A stretch of DNA of 64,000 bases from Syntrophaceae bacterium UBA2280 (GCA_002347685.1 DDWS01000002.1:20830-84829), one strand, 5' to 3'; shown: positions 1 to 9,073, counted from the first letter of the stretch. The notes: generated by a model from the sequence alone, not told the origin. Translations and numbers: made by a program.

Positions 1-88
1 ATCGTGATGTAATCGCCGATTTGGTGATCTGATCCAGTACGATGAGCGCTGCGGCGCCCAGAAAAAATATCACAAGATTCTTTTTCAA
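1..88 (-). CDS. lspA: Signal peptidase II, N-terminal part (cut by window edge)
   Basis: Twenty-nine codons are visible, reading from a TTG start at 88 toward the window edge. The peptide begins MKKNLVIFFLGAAALIVLDQ and continues ITK. That is the first transmembrane helix of LspA followed by its conserved V-L-D-Q-x-T/S-K segment. A clean AAGGAG Shine-Dalgarno lies a few bases upstream and no ATG is available, which supports TTG. LspA removes signal peptides from prolipoproteins in the inner membrane. Its place directly downstream of ileS on the same strand is the common bacterial ileS-lspA arrangement. Both catalytic aspartates lie outside the window, so integrity cannot be judged. Confidence 0.85.
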   Translation of the reverse strand, partial: MKKNLVIFFLGAAALIVLDQITKSAITSR

Positions 89-185
89 TGAAAACTCCTT
101 TGCCGCTTACGATTGCCCCGTCACCTGCGTGGGAAAGCAACCCGAATAGACGTTAGATGTGAAACATTAACTTTAAACAATATCC

Positions 186-210
186 CCATAGCCTATAGCC
201 CATTGCCTAA
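186..210. repeat. Short 7-bp-periodic repeat between ileS and lspA
   Basis: About three imperfect copies of a heptamer like CCTATAG or CCCATTG lie in the 123-bp ileS-lspA spacer, next to the ileS stop codon. A related heptamer run occurs beside the groEL stop at about 5583. Nothing else is seen in the spacer. Confidence 0.4.
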
Positions 211-211
211 T

Positions 212-3001
212 TTACAGATTCGGCAGACACCGTCCACACACCGTGGGATGATTCGCGTCGGAGCCGACCGACTCTTCATAAATCCAACAGCGTTCGCATT
301 TGACGCCGCGCGCTTTTTCCACGCCGACTACCAGGCCCTTGATCTCCTCGCTTTTGTAAGGCACGGCGATATCCTTTTCGTCTACGACCTGCAGCTGTGA
401 GACGATAAGAAGCGCGCGAAGTTCTTCGAGATGGGTTTGTAAAAGTGCGCGCAATTTCTCCGGTGTAGCAATGTTGATGCGGGCATCCAGCGAATGGCCG
501 ATGACTTTTTCCTTGCGCGCCTGTTCGACGGCTTTGGCGATTTCCCCTTTGGCGTCGCTCATGGTTTTCCAGCGTTCACCCAGATCGGCATCGAAATATT
601 TTTCATCCAATTGCGGAAACTGAGCCAGATGGACGCTTTGCTCTTTTCCAGGCCAGGCGGGCAGGGCCGCCCATACTTCTTCTTCCGTAAAAGTGAAAAT
701 CGGCGCCAGCAGGCGGGTCATGGCGTTTAAAATGATGAACATCGCCGTCTGACCGGAACGACGCGCCGTGGAAGCAGCCTTGCTGGTGTAGAGCCGGTCC
801 TTCAAAACATCCAGGTAAAGCGCGCTCAAATCCACCGAACAATAATTATACAGGGTGTAGAAGACCACATGGAACTGATGGCGTTCGTAGGCTTCCGTCA
901 CCCGCTTGATGACCTCCTGCAGGCGGTGAAGCGCCCAGCGATCCATTTCCGTCATCTGCCCGCAGGGCACACTATCCGTATCCACGTTGAAATCATAGAG
1001 ATTGCCCAGGATGAAACGGCTGGTGTTGCGGATCCGGCGATAGGCCTCCGTCAGGCGCTTGAGGATTTCCTCGGAAATACGGATGTCGTCGGTATAGTCT
1101 TCCGCCGCAACCCACAGGCGCAGGATTTCCGCGCCGTATTTGGCAATCGCCTCTTCCGCGCCGATGACGTTGCCGACGGACTTGGACATCTTCTTGCCTT
1201 CGCCGTCCACGACAAAGCCGTGTGTCAGAACGCTTTTGTAAGGCGCGCGTCCGCGCGTGCCCACGGATTCCAGAAGCGATGAATGGAACCAGCCGCGGTG
1301 CTGATCCGAGCCTTCCAGGTACATGTCGCAAGGCGAGCTCAGATCCGCCCTTTTTTCCAGAACCGCCGCATGGCTGACCCCGGAGTCAAACCACACATCG
1401 AGAATGTTTACTTCCTTGGTGAATTCCGTGTGCCGGCAATGGGGGCAGATCGTGTGTCTGGGCATCAGATCGTGCGGTTCTTTTTCAAACCAGACATCCG
1501 CGCCGCCCTGCTCCACCAGGTCCACCAGATGATCGAGGATTTCCTGGGTCAGCACTTCATTTTTACATTTCTCGCAATAGAAGACCGTGATGGGCACACC
1601 CCACAGGCGCTGGCGCGAGATGCACCAGTCGGGACGGTTCTCGACCATGCCGTAGATGCGGTCGCGTCCCCAGGAGGGAATCCACTGAACTTCATTGATA
1701 GCCGCCAGCGCTTTTTTGCGCAGATCGTTTTTTTCCATCGAAATGAACCACTGCTCGGTGGAACGGAAGATAATGGGCTTTTTGCAGCGCCAGCAGTGCG
1801 GATACGAATGCTGCATGGGAACATGCCCCATCAGCGCCCCCGCTTCCGCCAGTTTTTTGATGACGTTGTCATTGGCATCGAAAACGAACTGACCTGCGAA
1901 ATGTTCCACATCTTCGGTGAACTTTCCCGCGTCGTCCACCGGCGCGTAATTGTCCAGACCGTACTCCAGCCCGATTTCATAGTCTTCCTGGCCGTGGCCG
2001 GGCGCAATGTGCACGGCGCCGGTACCGGCTGCAAGCGTGACGAAAGGCGCCAGAATCAGCACGCTGTTTCTTTTCACCAGCGGGTGAACGCATTTCTGGC
2101 CTTCCAGAACAGCGCCGTTGAACTCATCGAGAATTTCATATTTTTTATCGCGGTAACCGAATGCGTCCAGGCAGTAGTCCAGCATGTCGCTCGCCACAAT
2201 CAGCACGTCCTCGTCAATTTTCACGGCGGCGTAGATAAAATCATCCTTGACGGCAATCGCCAGATTGGCGGGAATGGTCCAGGGTGTGGTGGTCCAGATA
2301 ACCATATGAACCTTCTGACCGGCCAGTTTGGGCAATACCCGGGCAATATCGGACGTAAAGGCAAACTTGACGTAAATCGACGGTGTGGAATGATCGGCAT
2401 ATTCCACTTCGGCCTCGGCCAGAGCGGTTTTGCAGGAAGCGCACCAGTAAACGGGTTTCTTGCCTTTATACACGCTGCCGTTTAAATAGAGCTTTCCGAA
2501 TTCGTTGACGGTGGCGGCCTCGTACGGATAGGCCATGGTCAGATAGGGATTTTCCCATTCGCCGAAAACGCCCAGGCGCTTGAACTGTTCGCGCTGGATA
2601 TCCACAAATCTTTCGGCATAAGCGCGGCAGGCGCGGCGCTTTTCGACCTGCGTCATCGTCGCCTTTTTGCCGCCCAGTTCTTTATCCACCTGATGTTCGA
2701 TGGGCAGGCCGTGGCAGTCCCAGCCCGGCACATACACGCCGTCGAAACCGGACATGTTTTTTGCTTTGATGACGATATCCTTGATGATTTTATTGAGCGC
2801 CGTGCCTAAATGAATGTTGCCGTTGGCGTAAGGAGGACCATCATGAAGAAGGTAGGGCTTTTTGCCTTTGGCGCTTTCGCGGATCTTCTTGTAAATACCC
2901 ATTTCTTCCCATTTTTTCAGCATCTCCGGTTCACGCGCGGCCAGGTTGGCTTTCATCGGAAAGTCGGTTTTGGGAAGATTTAATGTTTCTTTGTAATCCA
3001 T
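212..3001 (-). CDS. ileS: Isoleucyl-tRNA synthetase
   Basis: Class I aminoacyl-tRNA synthetase of 929 residues, a normal length for bacterial IleS; it charges tRNA-Ile in the cytoplasm. The HIGH-type motif GNIHLG is at residues 61-66 and KMSKS is near residue 605. The large editing (CP1) domain lies between them. The C-terminal zinc finger is present with Cys902, Cys905, Cys922 and Cys925. The ATG start has a GGAGC-like ribosome site upstream. The gene precedes lspA on the same strand. A short GC hairpin followed by a T-run sits just upstream and could be a leader terminator. No T-box consensus was found in the roughly 200-bp leader. The long open frames on the opposite strand are shadows. 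Confidence 0.98.
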   Translation of the reverse strand: MDYKETLNLPKTDFPMKANLAAREPEMLKKWEEMGIYKKIRESAKGKKPYLLHDGPPYANGNIHLGTALNKIIKDIVIKAKNMSGFDGVYVPGWDCHGLPIEHQVDKELGGKKATMTQVEKRRACRAYAERFVDIQREQFKRLGVFGEWENPYLTMAYPYEAATVNEFGKLYLNGSVYKGKKPVYWCASCKTALAEAEVEYADHSTPSIYVKFAFTSDIARVLPKLAGQKVHMVIWTTTPWTIPANLAIAVKDDFIYAAVKIDEDVLIVASDMLDYCLDAFGYRDKKYEILDEFNGAVLEGQKCVHPLVKRNSVLILAPFVTLAAGTGAVHIAPGHGQEDYEIGLEYGLDNYAPVDDAGKFTEDVEHFAGQFVFDANDNVIKKLAEAGALMGHVPMQHSYPHCWRCKKPIIFRSTEQWFISMEKNDLRKKALAAINEVQWIPSWGRDRIYGMVENRPDWCISRQRLWGVPITVFYCEKCKNEVLTQEILDHLVDLVEQGGADVWFEKEPHDLMPRHTICPHCRHTEFTKEVNILDVWFDSGVSHAAVLEKRADLSSPCDMYLEGSDQHRGWFHSSLLESVGTRGRAPYKSVLTHGFVVDGEGKKMSKSVGNVIGAEEAIAKYGAEILRLWVAAEDYTDDIRISEEILKRLTEAYRRIRNTSRFILGNLYDFNVDTDSVPCGQMTEMDRWALHRLQEVIKRVTEAYERHQFHVVFYTLYNYCSVDLSALYLDVLKDRLYTSKAASTARRSGQTAMFIILNAMTRLLAPIFTFTEEEVWAALPAWPGKEQSVHLAQFPQLDEKYFDADLGERWKTMSDAKGEIAKAVEQARKEKVIGHSLDARINIATPEKLRALLQTHLEELRALLIVSQLQVVDEKDIAVPYKSEEIKGLVVGVEKARGVKCERCWIYEESVGSDANHPTVCGRCLPNL

Positions 3002-3021
3002 TTTACTGCTCCTGTTGGGTT

Positions 3022-3043
3022 AAAAAAATAGCGGCCTAACCGC
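3022..3043 (-). terminator. Possible leader attenuator upstream of ileS
   Basis: On the minus strand a GCGG/CCGC stem with a 5-nt loop (3031-3043) is followed by seven T residues (3028-3022), ending about 20 bases before the ileS start. The stem is only 4 bp, so it is weak. No antiterminator or T-box motif was recognised upstream. Confidence 0.3.
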
Positions 3044-3208
3044 GATGTGTGAATAAATCCAGACAACAGCTTGTGACCTTCAGGTTATCGCGACTGTTCC
3101 CTGCGGCGAATAGTGCTGACATGATCCAGATCAGTCGCAGTCAACTATCACATAAATATACGACTTTCAAGTTGCATAATAAAGTTTCCGACGTTCTTTG
3201 ATAAACAT

Positions 3209-3556
3209 TCATTCATCATCCGCTTTCCGATGATCCGCCGCTCTGGCTGGAGAAACTTCTTGCAACTTAAGGCGATCAGACCAGCAGCGAGGAAGTCGAT
3301 GCAAATGTGCAACGGCAACTATTATGATCTTGTCTTCTTCCAAACCATAGATTAAACCATAAGGGAAACGAGCAATCAGGCACCTTCTTAATTCCGGCTC
3401 AATTTCAGTGCAAGATTGAGGATAGGCAGCTATTCTTCGAAGGGATCGGTCCAATTCATCGAGAAATTCATTGCCGAGTGCCGTCGATTGCTCATTATAC
3501 CAATCCACAGCATCGTTGAGTTCTTTTTGTGCTGGTGTGAGGAAGGAAATTTTCAT
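3209..3556 (-). CDS. ParE/RelE-superfamily toxin
   Basis: A 115-residue protein of the RelE/ParE plasmid-stabilisation fold. It begins MKISFLTPAQKELNDAVDWY, a typical ParE opening with the A-x-x-E-L/D-A-x-x-W/Y-Y pattern. The conserved core R-x-x-P-Y-G-L-I-Y and the late V-A-H-L-H-R-x-P segment are both present. ParE-type toxins poison gyrase and RelE-type toxins cleave mRNA; the sequence fits ParE better, but the target cannot be read directly. The start codon overlaps the upstream antitoxin stop by one base (TGATG), so the two are translationally coupled. The last 20 or so residues are charged and probably unstructured. Chromosomal and apparently intact. Confidence 0.88.
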   Translation of the reverse strand: MKISFLTPAQKELNDAVDWYNEQSTALGNEFLDELDRSLRRIAAYPQSCTEIEPELRRCLIARFPYGLIYGLEEDKIIIVAVAHLHRLPRCWSDRLKLQEVSPARAADHRKADDE

Positions 3557-3774
3557 CAGCGTTTATATTTGCGCATGACATCCTGATACGATACGGACTG
3601 AATTTTGCCGGATTTGAAGGCGTTCCATCTTTTTCGCGCTTCATCAGCCCAGATGCGGTCAATTTCCGGATCGGGCTTATCAAGGTCTTCAAGAATTATA
3701 TCGACTAAATGCAGTTTTTCTATATCTGTTAAAGAGGAAATATCGGACACAATTTTTTCGGCTGCCTTCGTCAT
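3556..3774 (-). CDS. Addiction-module antitoxin (TIGR02574-like)
   Basis: A small protein of 72 residues matching the addiction-module component family that usually partners ParE-like toxins. It begins MTKAAEKIVSDISSLTDIEK and includes the helical segment D-x-E-I-D-R-I-W-A-D-E-A-x-x-R-W, typical of that family. It should neutralise the downstream toxin and bind its own promoter. A start four codons further upstream at 3786 is possible. The start at 3774 is preferred because a GGAG lies 6 bases before it and because family members usually begin near M-T-K. The gene is upstream of the toxin, the usual order. Confidence 0.85.
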   Translation of the reverse strand: MTKAAEKIVSDISSLTDIEKLHLVDIILEDLDKPDPEIDRIWADEARKRWNAFKSGKIQSVSYQDVMRKYKR

Positions 3775-3847
3775 ATGTTGCTCCATTCACCTGAATTTAA
3801 ACTGATCTTAACACCGCTATTAACTCATTGCAACAGGCGACTAAGCT

Positions 3848-4810
3848 CTACCAGCTTCCTGACGCCCCGCCGCCACCGGAGGAGCCGCCGCCTCCGGAAA
3901 AACCGGAACTGCCGGAGCTCCAGGAGCTGCCTGAGCTTCCCGATCCGCCTGATGTTACTGTAAAGCCGCCGATAGTGGCGCTCCCCCTGGTCTTCAGATC
4001 TTTTGCCGCTTTTTCGTACCACTGGCTGTTTCTGAAGAGCAGTTTGGCAACCGGGAAAACGATGAGATATGTCGTTAAAAGATACAAAGCGCCGGTGGGG
4101 CCGACGACGATAATCGGAAACATCGCCCAGAAGGGAATCAGAAAGAAGTACAGAAACCAGCCGATGCCCGGCGTGAGGACGCCGATCACGGTGAAAAGCC
4201 CGATGATCGTAAAGACAAAAGCGCCGATCAGTATTCGTTCGGTCAAAGACATATCCGGTGCTTCCAGATGAAACAGGGGGTTTTTCGATCGCGCCGCGCC
4301 GCTGCTGTCTTCCATCTGCGCCAGGCCGCCTTCTAAAAGAAGAATGATTTCCTTGATGCCGTTTTCGATGCCGGAATCGTAATCCCCTTTTTTGAAATAT
4401 GGTGTCATGGTGTCGCGGATGATTCCGCCCGCCAGGCCGTCATTGATGAATCCTTCCAGCCCATACCCCACTTCAATGCGCACTCGTCTGTCATGGGGCG
4501 CCACCAGAAAAAGAATGCCATTGTCTTTTCCTTTTTGCCCCAGTTTCCAGGCCGAGAAAACGGCAGCAGCGTATTCCTCAACACCGATGCCGTCGAGCGA
4601 TGGTACGGTCAGTACGGCAATCTGGTTGGTGGTGCGATTCTCGTGCGCTTTGAGGCGTTCGGTGATGGTTTTGCGGGTTTCGTCCGAGATAATCTGCGCG
4701 TTGTCCGTCACACGGCCGGTGAGGTAGGGTGCGTCAACGGTATGAGCGTAAATGCAGGTGGCGGATAAGAGCACAGCGGCAAACAGCCAGATACGCAGGA
4801 TGTTTTTCAT
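3848..4810 (-). CDS. TPM-domain (YgcG-like) membrane protein with Gly/Ser tail
   Basis: A 320-residue protein with an N-terminal signal peptide ending near A-Q-Y-A-H-like residues 20-23. A TPM domain follows at about residues 28-155, with motifs V-T-D-x-A-x-I-I-S-x-E-T and G-K-D-N-G-I-L-F-L-V-A. Two hydrophobic helices lie around 190-255. The last 35 residues are almost pure Gly/Ser, ending in W, typical of YgcG-type proteins. The TPM domain faces the periplasm; some relatives have phosphatase activity or help photosystem repair in plants, but the bacterial role is unclear. It overlaps the next upstream gene by ATGA, so the pair is an operon. The LemA partner often found beside such pairs is absent here. 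Confidence 0.85.
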   Translation of the reverse strand: MKNILRIWLFAAVLLSATCIYAHTVDAPYLTGRVTDNAQIISDETRKTITERLKAHENRTTNQIAVLTVPSLDGIGVEEYAAAVFSAWKLGQKGKDNGILFLVAPHDRRVRIEVGYGLEGFINDGLAGGIIRDTMTPYFKKGDYDSGIENGIKEIILLLEGGLAQMEDSSGAARSKNPLFHLEAPDMSLTERILIGAFVFTIIGLFTVIGVLTPGIGWFLYFFLIPFWAMFPIIVVGPTGALYLLTTYLIVFPVAKLLFRNSQWYEKAAKDLKTRGSATIGGFTVTSGGSGSSGSSWSSGSSGFSGGGGSSGGGGASGSW

Positions 4811-5460
4811 GCGCCTTTCTCCTGAATGATCGTATTGGGCAATTCAACGGCCGGTGAGATGGATTTCCCATCGTGGATGATCAGGTTTTCAAGGCCGTCC
4901 AGGCCCGCATCGAGCGCCTGCGCAAGACGGCCTGCTTTCAGGTGCGGGCGCATGCCGGAGATGATCTTTTCTGCCGTTCCGGCATCATCGATTTGGCCGG
5001 CAAGGCCTGTGTCGGGCAGAATAACAATCCGGTGTTCGAAAAGGCTGATCATCAGAAGCACCGCCCGACGATCGGGGGTTGAAAAGATCTCCCGCGCAAG
5101 AAAGAGGGATTCGGCGTATTGTCTTGTTTCCGCTTCGGCGCGGTCGGCGGATAAAAACAGGCGGGCGACATCCGGAATGAAGACGCACAAAAGAGCCAGT
5201 CCCGTGCCGGTTCCAAGGATGATGACGATGCTGACAAGTACTGCCATGGCGGGGGTGGTGAAAGGCCACAGATTATTCAGAATCAGAACCACGAGACTGG
5301 AAACCGAAACGCCCAGCGCGAAGGATTTCCATGGGATTTCGGGATAGGCGTCGCTGCGTTCGATGAGTGCCAGCACGATCTGTGTGCCTGTTTTCTTCTC
5401 GGCTTTGGCAATCCGATCATCGAGCGCCATTCGTTCTTCATCGTTTAAAACATGACTCAT
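4807..5460 (-). CDS. TPM-domain membrane protein, second paralogue
   Basis: A 217-residue protein beginning M-S-H-V-L-N-D-E-E-R-M-A-L. The TPM-like domain is interrupted by two transmembrane helices around residues 45-95, a layout seen in cytoplasm-initiated TPM proteins that accompany YgcG homologues. Motifs include K-K-T-G-T-Q-I-V-L-A and the C-terminal L-P-D-T-G-L-A-G-Q-I. It lacks a cleavable signal peptide. The start has an AAGGA site at 6 bp. It is the first gene of the two-gene TPM operon and overlaps the downstream paralogue by 4 bp. Its function is unknown; the family is associated with envelope maintenance. Confidence 0.8.
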   Translation of the reverse strand: MSHVLNDEERMALDDRIAKAEKKTGTQIVLALIERSDAYPEIPWKSFALGVSVSSLVVLILNNLWPFTTPAMAVLVSIVIILGTGTGLALLCVFIPDVARLFLSADRAEAETRQYAESLFLAREIFSTPDRRAVLLMISLFEHRIVILPDTGLAGQIDDAGTAEKIISGMRPHLKAGRLAQALDAGLDGLENLIIHDGKSISPAVELPNTIIQEKGA

Positions 5461-5542
5461 GTTATTCCTTGTGATGACACAAAATATTCAATGATGACCG
5501 AGAGACTACCTGAACTGTACCGCCGATGTCAACCAATACAAA

Positions 5543-5570
5543 AGCCCCCTGTCTGTGAGGACAGGGGGCT
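5543..5570 (-). terminator. Rho-independent terminator of groESL
   Basis: A perfect 11-bp stem, arms 5543-5553 and 5560-5570, with a 6-nt loop. On the minus strand it is followed by TTTTG. It lies about 50 bp beyond the groEL stop and fits a terminator for the groES-groEL operon. Confidence 0.85.
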
Positions 5571-5582
5571 TCATTTATTACC

Positions 5583-5611
5583 TTCAGCCTATAGCCTACA
5601 GCCTACAGCCT
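5583..5611. repeat. 7-bp-periodic repeat at the groEL 3' end
   Basis: Four tandem heptamers of the type CTAYAGC occur between the groEL stop and its terminator. They share the 7-bp period of the larger repeats at 13.3-20.2 kb but not their sequence. Confidence 0.55.
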
Positions 5612-5619
5612 GTTTTTTC

Positions 5620-7263
5620 TTACATTCCCATTCCGGGATATCCGCCGCCGGGAGGCATACCGGGCATGCCGCCGCCTGCGCCCTTCTCTTCGGGCTTGTC
5701 GGCGATCATGCACTGCGTGGTCAAAAGCAGTCCGGAAACGCTTGCGGCATTCTGCAGAGCGAAGCGGGCCACTTTGGTGGGATCGATTACGCCGGCCGCG
5801 ATCATGTCTTCATAGACATCGGTGCGGGCGTTGAATCCGTAAGAGCCTTTTTTCTCTTTCACTTTTTCCACCACGATGCTGCCTTCCATTCCCGCGTTGC
5901 AGGCGATCATTTTGATCGGCTCTTCGAGGGCCTTCTTCACGATGTTGACGCCGATCTGCTCGTCGCCTGCCAGCTCCATTTTGGAAAGTGCGGGCAGGGT
6001 GCGCAGGTAAGCGACGCCGCCGCCGGGAACGATGCCTTCTTCAACTGCCGCGCGGGTAGCATGCAGAGCATCTTCCACGCGGGCTTTCTTTTCCTTCATT
6101 TCGGATTCGGTGGCTGCGCCAACTTTGATCACGGCAACACCGCCGACCAGCTTGGCCAGTCTTTCCTGAAGTTTTTCCTTGTCGTAATCCGAGGTGGTCT
6201 CTTCGATCTGGGCGCGGATCTGCTTGACACGGCCTTCGAGATCAGCGCGTTTGCCTGCGCCGTCGATAATGGTGGTGTTGTCTTTATCAATGGTGATCTT
6301 TTTGGCTTTTCCCAGGTCTTCGAGTTTCACGTTTTCCAGTTTGTAGCCCATGTCTTCGGAGATCATCGTGCCGCCGGTGAGGATGGCGATGTCTTCGAGC
6401 ATGGCCTTGCGGCGGTCGCCGAAGCCGGGGGCTTTAACGGCTGCAACATGCAGGGTGCCGCGGATCTTGTTGACCACCAGGGTGGCCAGCGCTTCGCCTT
6501 CAATGTCTTCGGCGATGATCAAAAGCGGTCTGCCCATTTTGGCGATCTGTTCGAGGATCGGCAGCAGGTCTTTCATGCCGGTGATTTTCTTTTCGTAGAT
6601 GAGGATGAGAGCGTCATCCAGCGAGACAAGCATCTTGTCGGCATTGGTGACGAAGTAGGGGGACAGATAACCGCGGTCGAACTGCATCCCTTCGACGATC
6701 TCCAGTTCGGTCTCCAGGCCTTTGGCTTCTTCAACCGTGATGACGCCTTCCTTGCCGACTTTGTCCATCGCGCCGGCGATGATGCTGCCGATGGTTTCAT
6801 CGTTGTTGGCGGAAATGGTGCCGACCTGCGCGATTTCTTTTTGATCCTTGGTGGGTTTGCTCATCTTGCCGAGTTCTTTGACAACAACCGTGACGGCTTT
6901 ATCGATACCGCGTTTGATATCCATGGGGTTTGATCCGGCCGCGACTGCCTTGACGCCTTCGCGGTAAATGGCCTGGGCCAGTAATGTTGCGGTGGTGGTG
7001 CCGTCGCCCGCGACGTCGCTGGTCTTGCTGGCAACTTCTTTCACCATCTGCGCGCCCATGTTTTCAAATTTGTCTTCCAATTCAATTTCTTTGGCGACAG
7101 TCACACCGTCTTTGGTCATGGTGGGTGAGCCATAGCTCTTGTCAATAATTACGTTACGGCCCTTGGGGCCAAGGGTTACTTTCACAGCGTCGGCCAGGGT
7201 GTTTACGCCCTTGAGTATCGACTTTCTTGCTTCTTCATCGTAAAGAAGTATTTTTGCTCCCAT
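5620..7263 (-). CDS. groL: Chaperonin GroEL (Hsp60)
   Basis: A 547-residue chaperonin subunit of normal length, forming the double-ring folding chamber with GroES. Landmarks include the N-terminal M-G-A-K-I-L-L-Y-D-E, the ATP-binding V-T-L-G-P-K-G-R-N-V and D-G-T-T-T-A-T segments, and the Gly/Met-rich tail ending P-G-M-G-M. A GAGGA-type ribosome site precedes ATG at 7263. It lies 26 bp downstream of groES in one operon, which ends at the hairpin near 5543. No CIRCE inverted repeat was found upstream of the operon. The long opposite-strand frame is a compositional shadow. Confidence 0.99.
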   Translation of the reverse strand: MGAKILLYDEEARKSILKGVNTLADAVKVTLGPKGRNVIIDKSYGSPTMTKDGVTVAKEIELEDKFENMGAQMVKEVASKTSDVAGDGTTTATLLAQAIYREGVKAVAAGSNPMDIKRGIDKAVTVVVKELGKMSKPTKDQKEIAQVGTISANNDETIGSIIAGAMDKVGKEGVITVEEAKGLETELEIVEGMQFDRGYLSPYFVTNADKMLVSLDDALILIYEKKITGMKDLLPILEQIAKMGRPLLIIAEDIEGEALATLVVNKIRGTLHVAAVKAPGFGDRRKAMLEDIAILTGGTMISEDMGYKLENVKLEDLGKAKKITIDKDNTTIIDGAGKRADLEGRVKQIRAQIEETTSDYDKEKLQERLAKLVGGVAVIKVGAATESEMKEKKARVEDALHATRAAVEEGIVPGGGVAYLRTLPALSKMELAGDEQIGVNIVKKALEEPIKMIACNAGMEGSIVVEKVKEKKGSYGFNARTDVYEDMIAAGVIDPTKVARFALQNAASVSGLLLTTQCMIADKPEEKGAGGGMPGMPPGGGYPGMGM

Positions 7264-7289
7264 TGTATATGTTCCTCCTTAAAATATTC

Positions 7290-7580
7290 TTATTTTTCAA
7301 TAATGCCTAAAATGTCGTCTTCTCTCATGATGAGGTATTCTTCGCCGTCGATTTTGACTTCGGTTCCGCCGTATTTGCTGAAGAGGACTTTATCGCCGAC
7401 TTTAACGTCCAGCGGGAGGACTTTGCCTTCTTCAGTCACCTTTCCCTTGCCGACTGCGGTGACTTTGCCTTCGATCGGCTTTTCCTTGGCTGAGTCGGGG
7501 ATGATGATCCCCCCCTTGGTTTTGGTTTCCTCGTCCAAACGTTTTACAATGATTCTATCCTGTAAAGGTCTGATTTTCAT
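7290..7580 (-). CDS. groES: Co-chaperonin GroES (Hsp10)
   Basis: A 96-residue GroES of standard length, the heptameric lid of GroEL. It begins MKIRPLQDRIIVKRLDEETK. The mobile-loop region carries G-G-I-I-I-P-D-S-A, and the family signature K-V-G-D-K-V-L-F-S-K-Y-G-G-T-E-V is complete. It is the first gene of the groESL operon, driven by a promoter about 60-90 bp upstream, with a GGAGC-like ribosome site. Confidence 0.99.
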   Translation of the reverse strand: MKIRPLQDRIIVKRLDEETKTKGGIIIPDSAKEKPIEGKVTAVGKGKVTEEGKVLPLDVKVGDKVLFSKYGGTEVKIDGEEYLIMREDDILGIIEK

Positions 7581-7641
7581 ACTGTTTATGCTCCTTTCTT
7601 CTTTTTATGTTTAATTTTATGAATGCTGCTTAAGCGGCGCT

Positions 7642-7669
7642 ATTTTATGCATGAATTACCCCGTGTCAA
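7642..7669 (-). promoter_or_regulatory. Sigma-70-type promoter of groESL
   Basis: On the minus strand TTGACA (7669-7664) and TAAAAT (7647-7642) are separated by 16 bp, upstream of groES. No HrcA/CIRCE element and no sigma-32-type promoter is evident, so heat regulation is not visible from the sequence. Confidence 0.7.
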
Positions 7670-7714
7670 GATTATTGAAAAAAAAATTGAATATTTTTTT
7701 TACTGCAGCCGGCT

Positions 7715-9073
7715 TCAGAAAAGATTTTCGAGCAATTCCCTGAGGGAGGAAATCGTGCAGATCTCCATCCCGGATGTCCGGGTCCATTGGGCTGAATTGG
7801 TTTTCGGCGCCAGGCAGCGGGTAAAACCCATCCGGGCCGCTTCCTTGATCCGGGCATCCATCTGGGAGACTGCCCGCACCTCGCCTGTGAGGCCCACTTC
7901 GCCCAGAATCACCGTATGGGCGTCCACCGGACGGTCCAGGAAACTCGATGCCATCGCCGCGACGACACCCAGGTCCACCGCCGGTTCATCCACACGGACG
8001 CCGCCTGCGACATTGATAAAGATGTCGGAGCCGCCCAGCTTAAGCCCGCAAATTTTATCGAGCACCGCCACCAGAAGCGAAACCCGGTTGTGATCCACGC
8101 CGATGGCCGTGCGGCGGGGCATGCCCAGATTGGACTGGCTCACCAGCGCCTGAATTTCCACCAGGATCGGCCGGGTGCCCTCCAGCGAGGTCACGACCAC
8201 CGATCCGGGCGCGTTTTCGGGCCGTTCGGCCAGAAAGAAAGCCGAGGGATTGGGCACTTCGATTAAGCCTTTATCGCGCATCTCAAACACGCCGATTTCG
8301 TTGGTGGGGCCGAAACGGTTCTTGATGCTGCGGATGATCCGGTAGGCATGTCCCGAGTCACCTTCAAAATATAAAACGGTATCGACCATGTGTTCGAGAA
8401 CCTTGGGGCCGGCAATCGACCCGTCCTTGGTGACATGACCGACGAGAAACACGGGGATGCCGTTTTTCTTGGCCGACAGAATCAGGCGCGATGAGGCTTC
8501 GCGCACCTGGCCCACCGATCCGGGCGCGGACATCAGCTCGCCGGAATATACGGTCTGAATGGAATCAATCACCACAATCGCGGGTGCGACCTTCTTAATC
8601 TGGTCGAGAATTTTCTCCAGGGAGACTTCGACCAGCAGCAGCAATTCTTTTGCCGCCGTACCGATCCGGTCGCTGCGAAGTTTAATCTGGCTTGCCGATT
8701 CTTCACCGGAAATGTAGAGGACTCTATGGCCGCTCATGGCGAGGTTATTCATCACCTGAAGCATGAGCGTGGATTTGCCGATTCCCGGTTCGCCGCCGAT
8801 CAGAATGGCCGAGCCGGCCACGATGCCGCCGCCCAGTACCCGGTCGATCTCGGCGATTCCGGTGGCCATTCGTTCGCCCTCCCGGGCCGGAATCTCATCA
8901 ATCGGCAGGGGGATGCCGTCAAAACTCATGTCGGCGCGCAAGCCTGAATCCGCCGGGGTAACCAGCTCTTCGGCAAAGCAGTTCCATCCGCTGCACGAAG
9001 GACATTTTCCCAGCCACTTGGGCGACATGTACCCGCAATGCTGACAAAAAAAGCTGGTTTTCGATTTTTTCAA
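7715..9073 (-). CDS. radA: DNA repair protein RadA (Sms)
   Basis: A 452-residue RadA of normal length. The N-terminal C4 zinc finger has Cys10, Cys13, Cys24 and Cys27. The Walker A motif GEPGIGKST is at residues 94-102, followed by the RadA-specific K-N-R-F-G motif near residue 250. The C-terminal half is a Lon-protease-like domain, without protease function in this family. RadA is a RecA-like ATPase that promotes branch migration during recombinational repair. Translation starts at TTG, preceded by a good GGGGAG site; no ATG fits. It is oriented like groESL, but a groES promoter and AT-rich spacer separate them. Confidence 0.97.
   Translation of the reverse strand: MKKSKTSFFCQHCGYMSPKWLGKCPSCSGWNCFAEELVTPADSGLRADMSFDGIPLPIDEIPAREGERMATGIAEIDRVLGGGIVAGSAILIGGEPGIGKSTLMLQVMNNLAMSGHRVLYISGEESASQIKLRSDRIGTAAKELLLLVEVSLEKILDQIKKVAPAIVVIDSIQTVYSGELMSAPGSVGQVREASSRLILSAKKNGIPVFLVGHVTKDGSIAGPKVLEHMVDTVLYFEGDSGHAYRIIRSIKNRFGPTNEIGVFEMRDKGLIEVPNPSAFFLAERPENAPGSVVVTSLEGTRPILVEIQALVSQSNLGMPRRTAIGVDHNRVSLLVAVLDKICGLKLGGSDIFINVAGGVRVDEPAVDLGVVAAMASSFLDRPVDAHTVILGEVGLTGEVRAVSQMDARIKEAARMGFTRCLAPKTNSAQWTRTSGMEICTISSLRELLENLF

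Noticed and set aside
1283..2485. 400-codon frame opposite ileS
   Set aside because: Antisense shadow of ileS, no recognisable domain.
3002..3208. T-box riboswitch upstream of ileS
   Set aside because: No AGGGTGG-type T-box sequence or suitable antiterminator in the leader.
5452..6933. 493-codon frame opposite groEL
   Set aside because: Phe/His/Asp-rich translation without motifs, no ribosome site, and entirely antisense to a certain groEL.
7581..7714. CIRCE/HrcA operator before groES
   Set aside because: The TTAGCACTC-N9-GAGTGCTAA pattern is not present.
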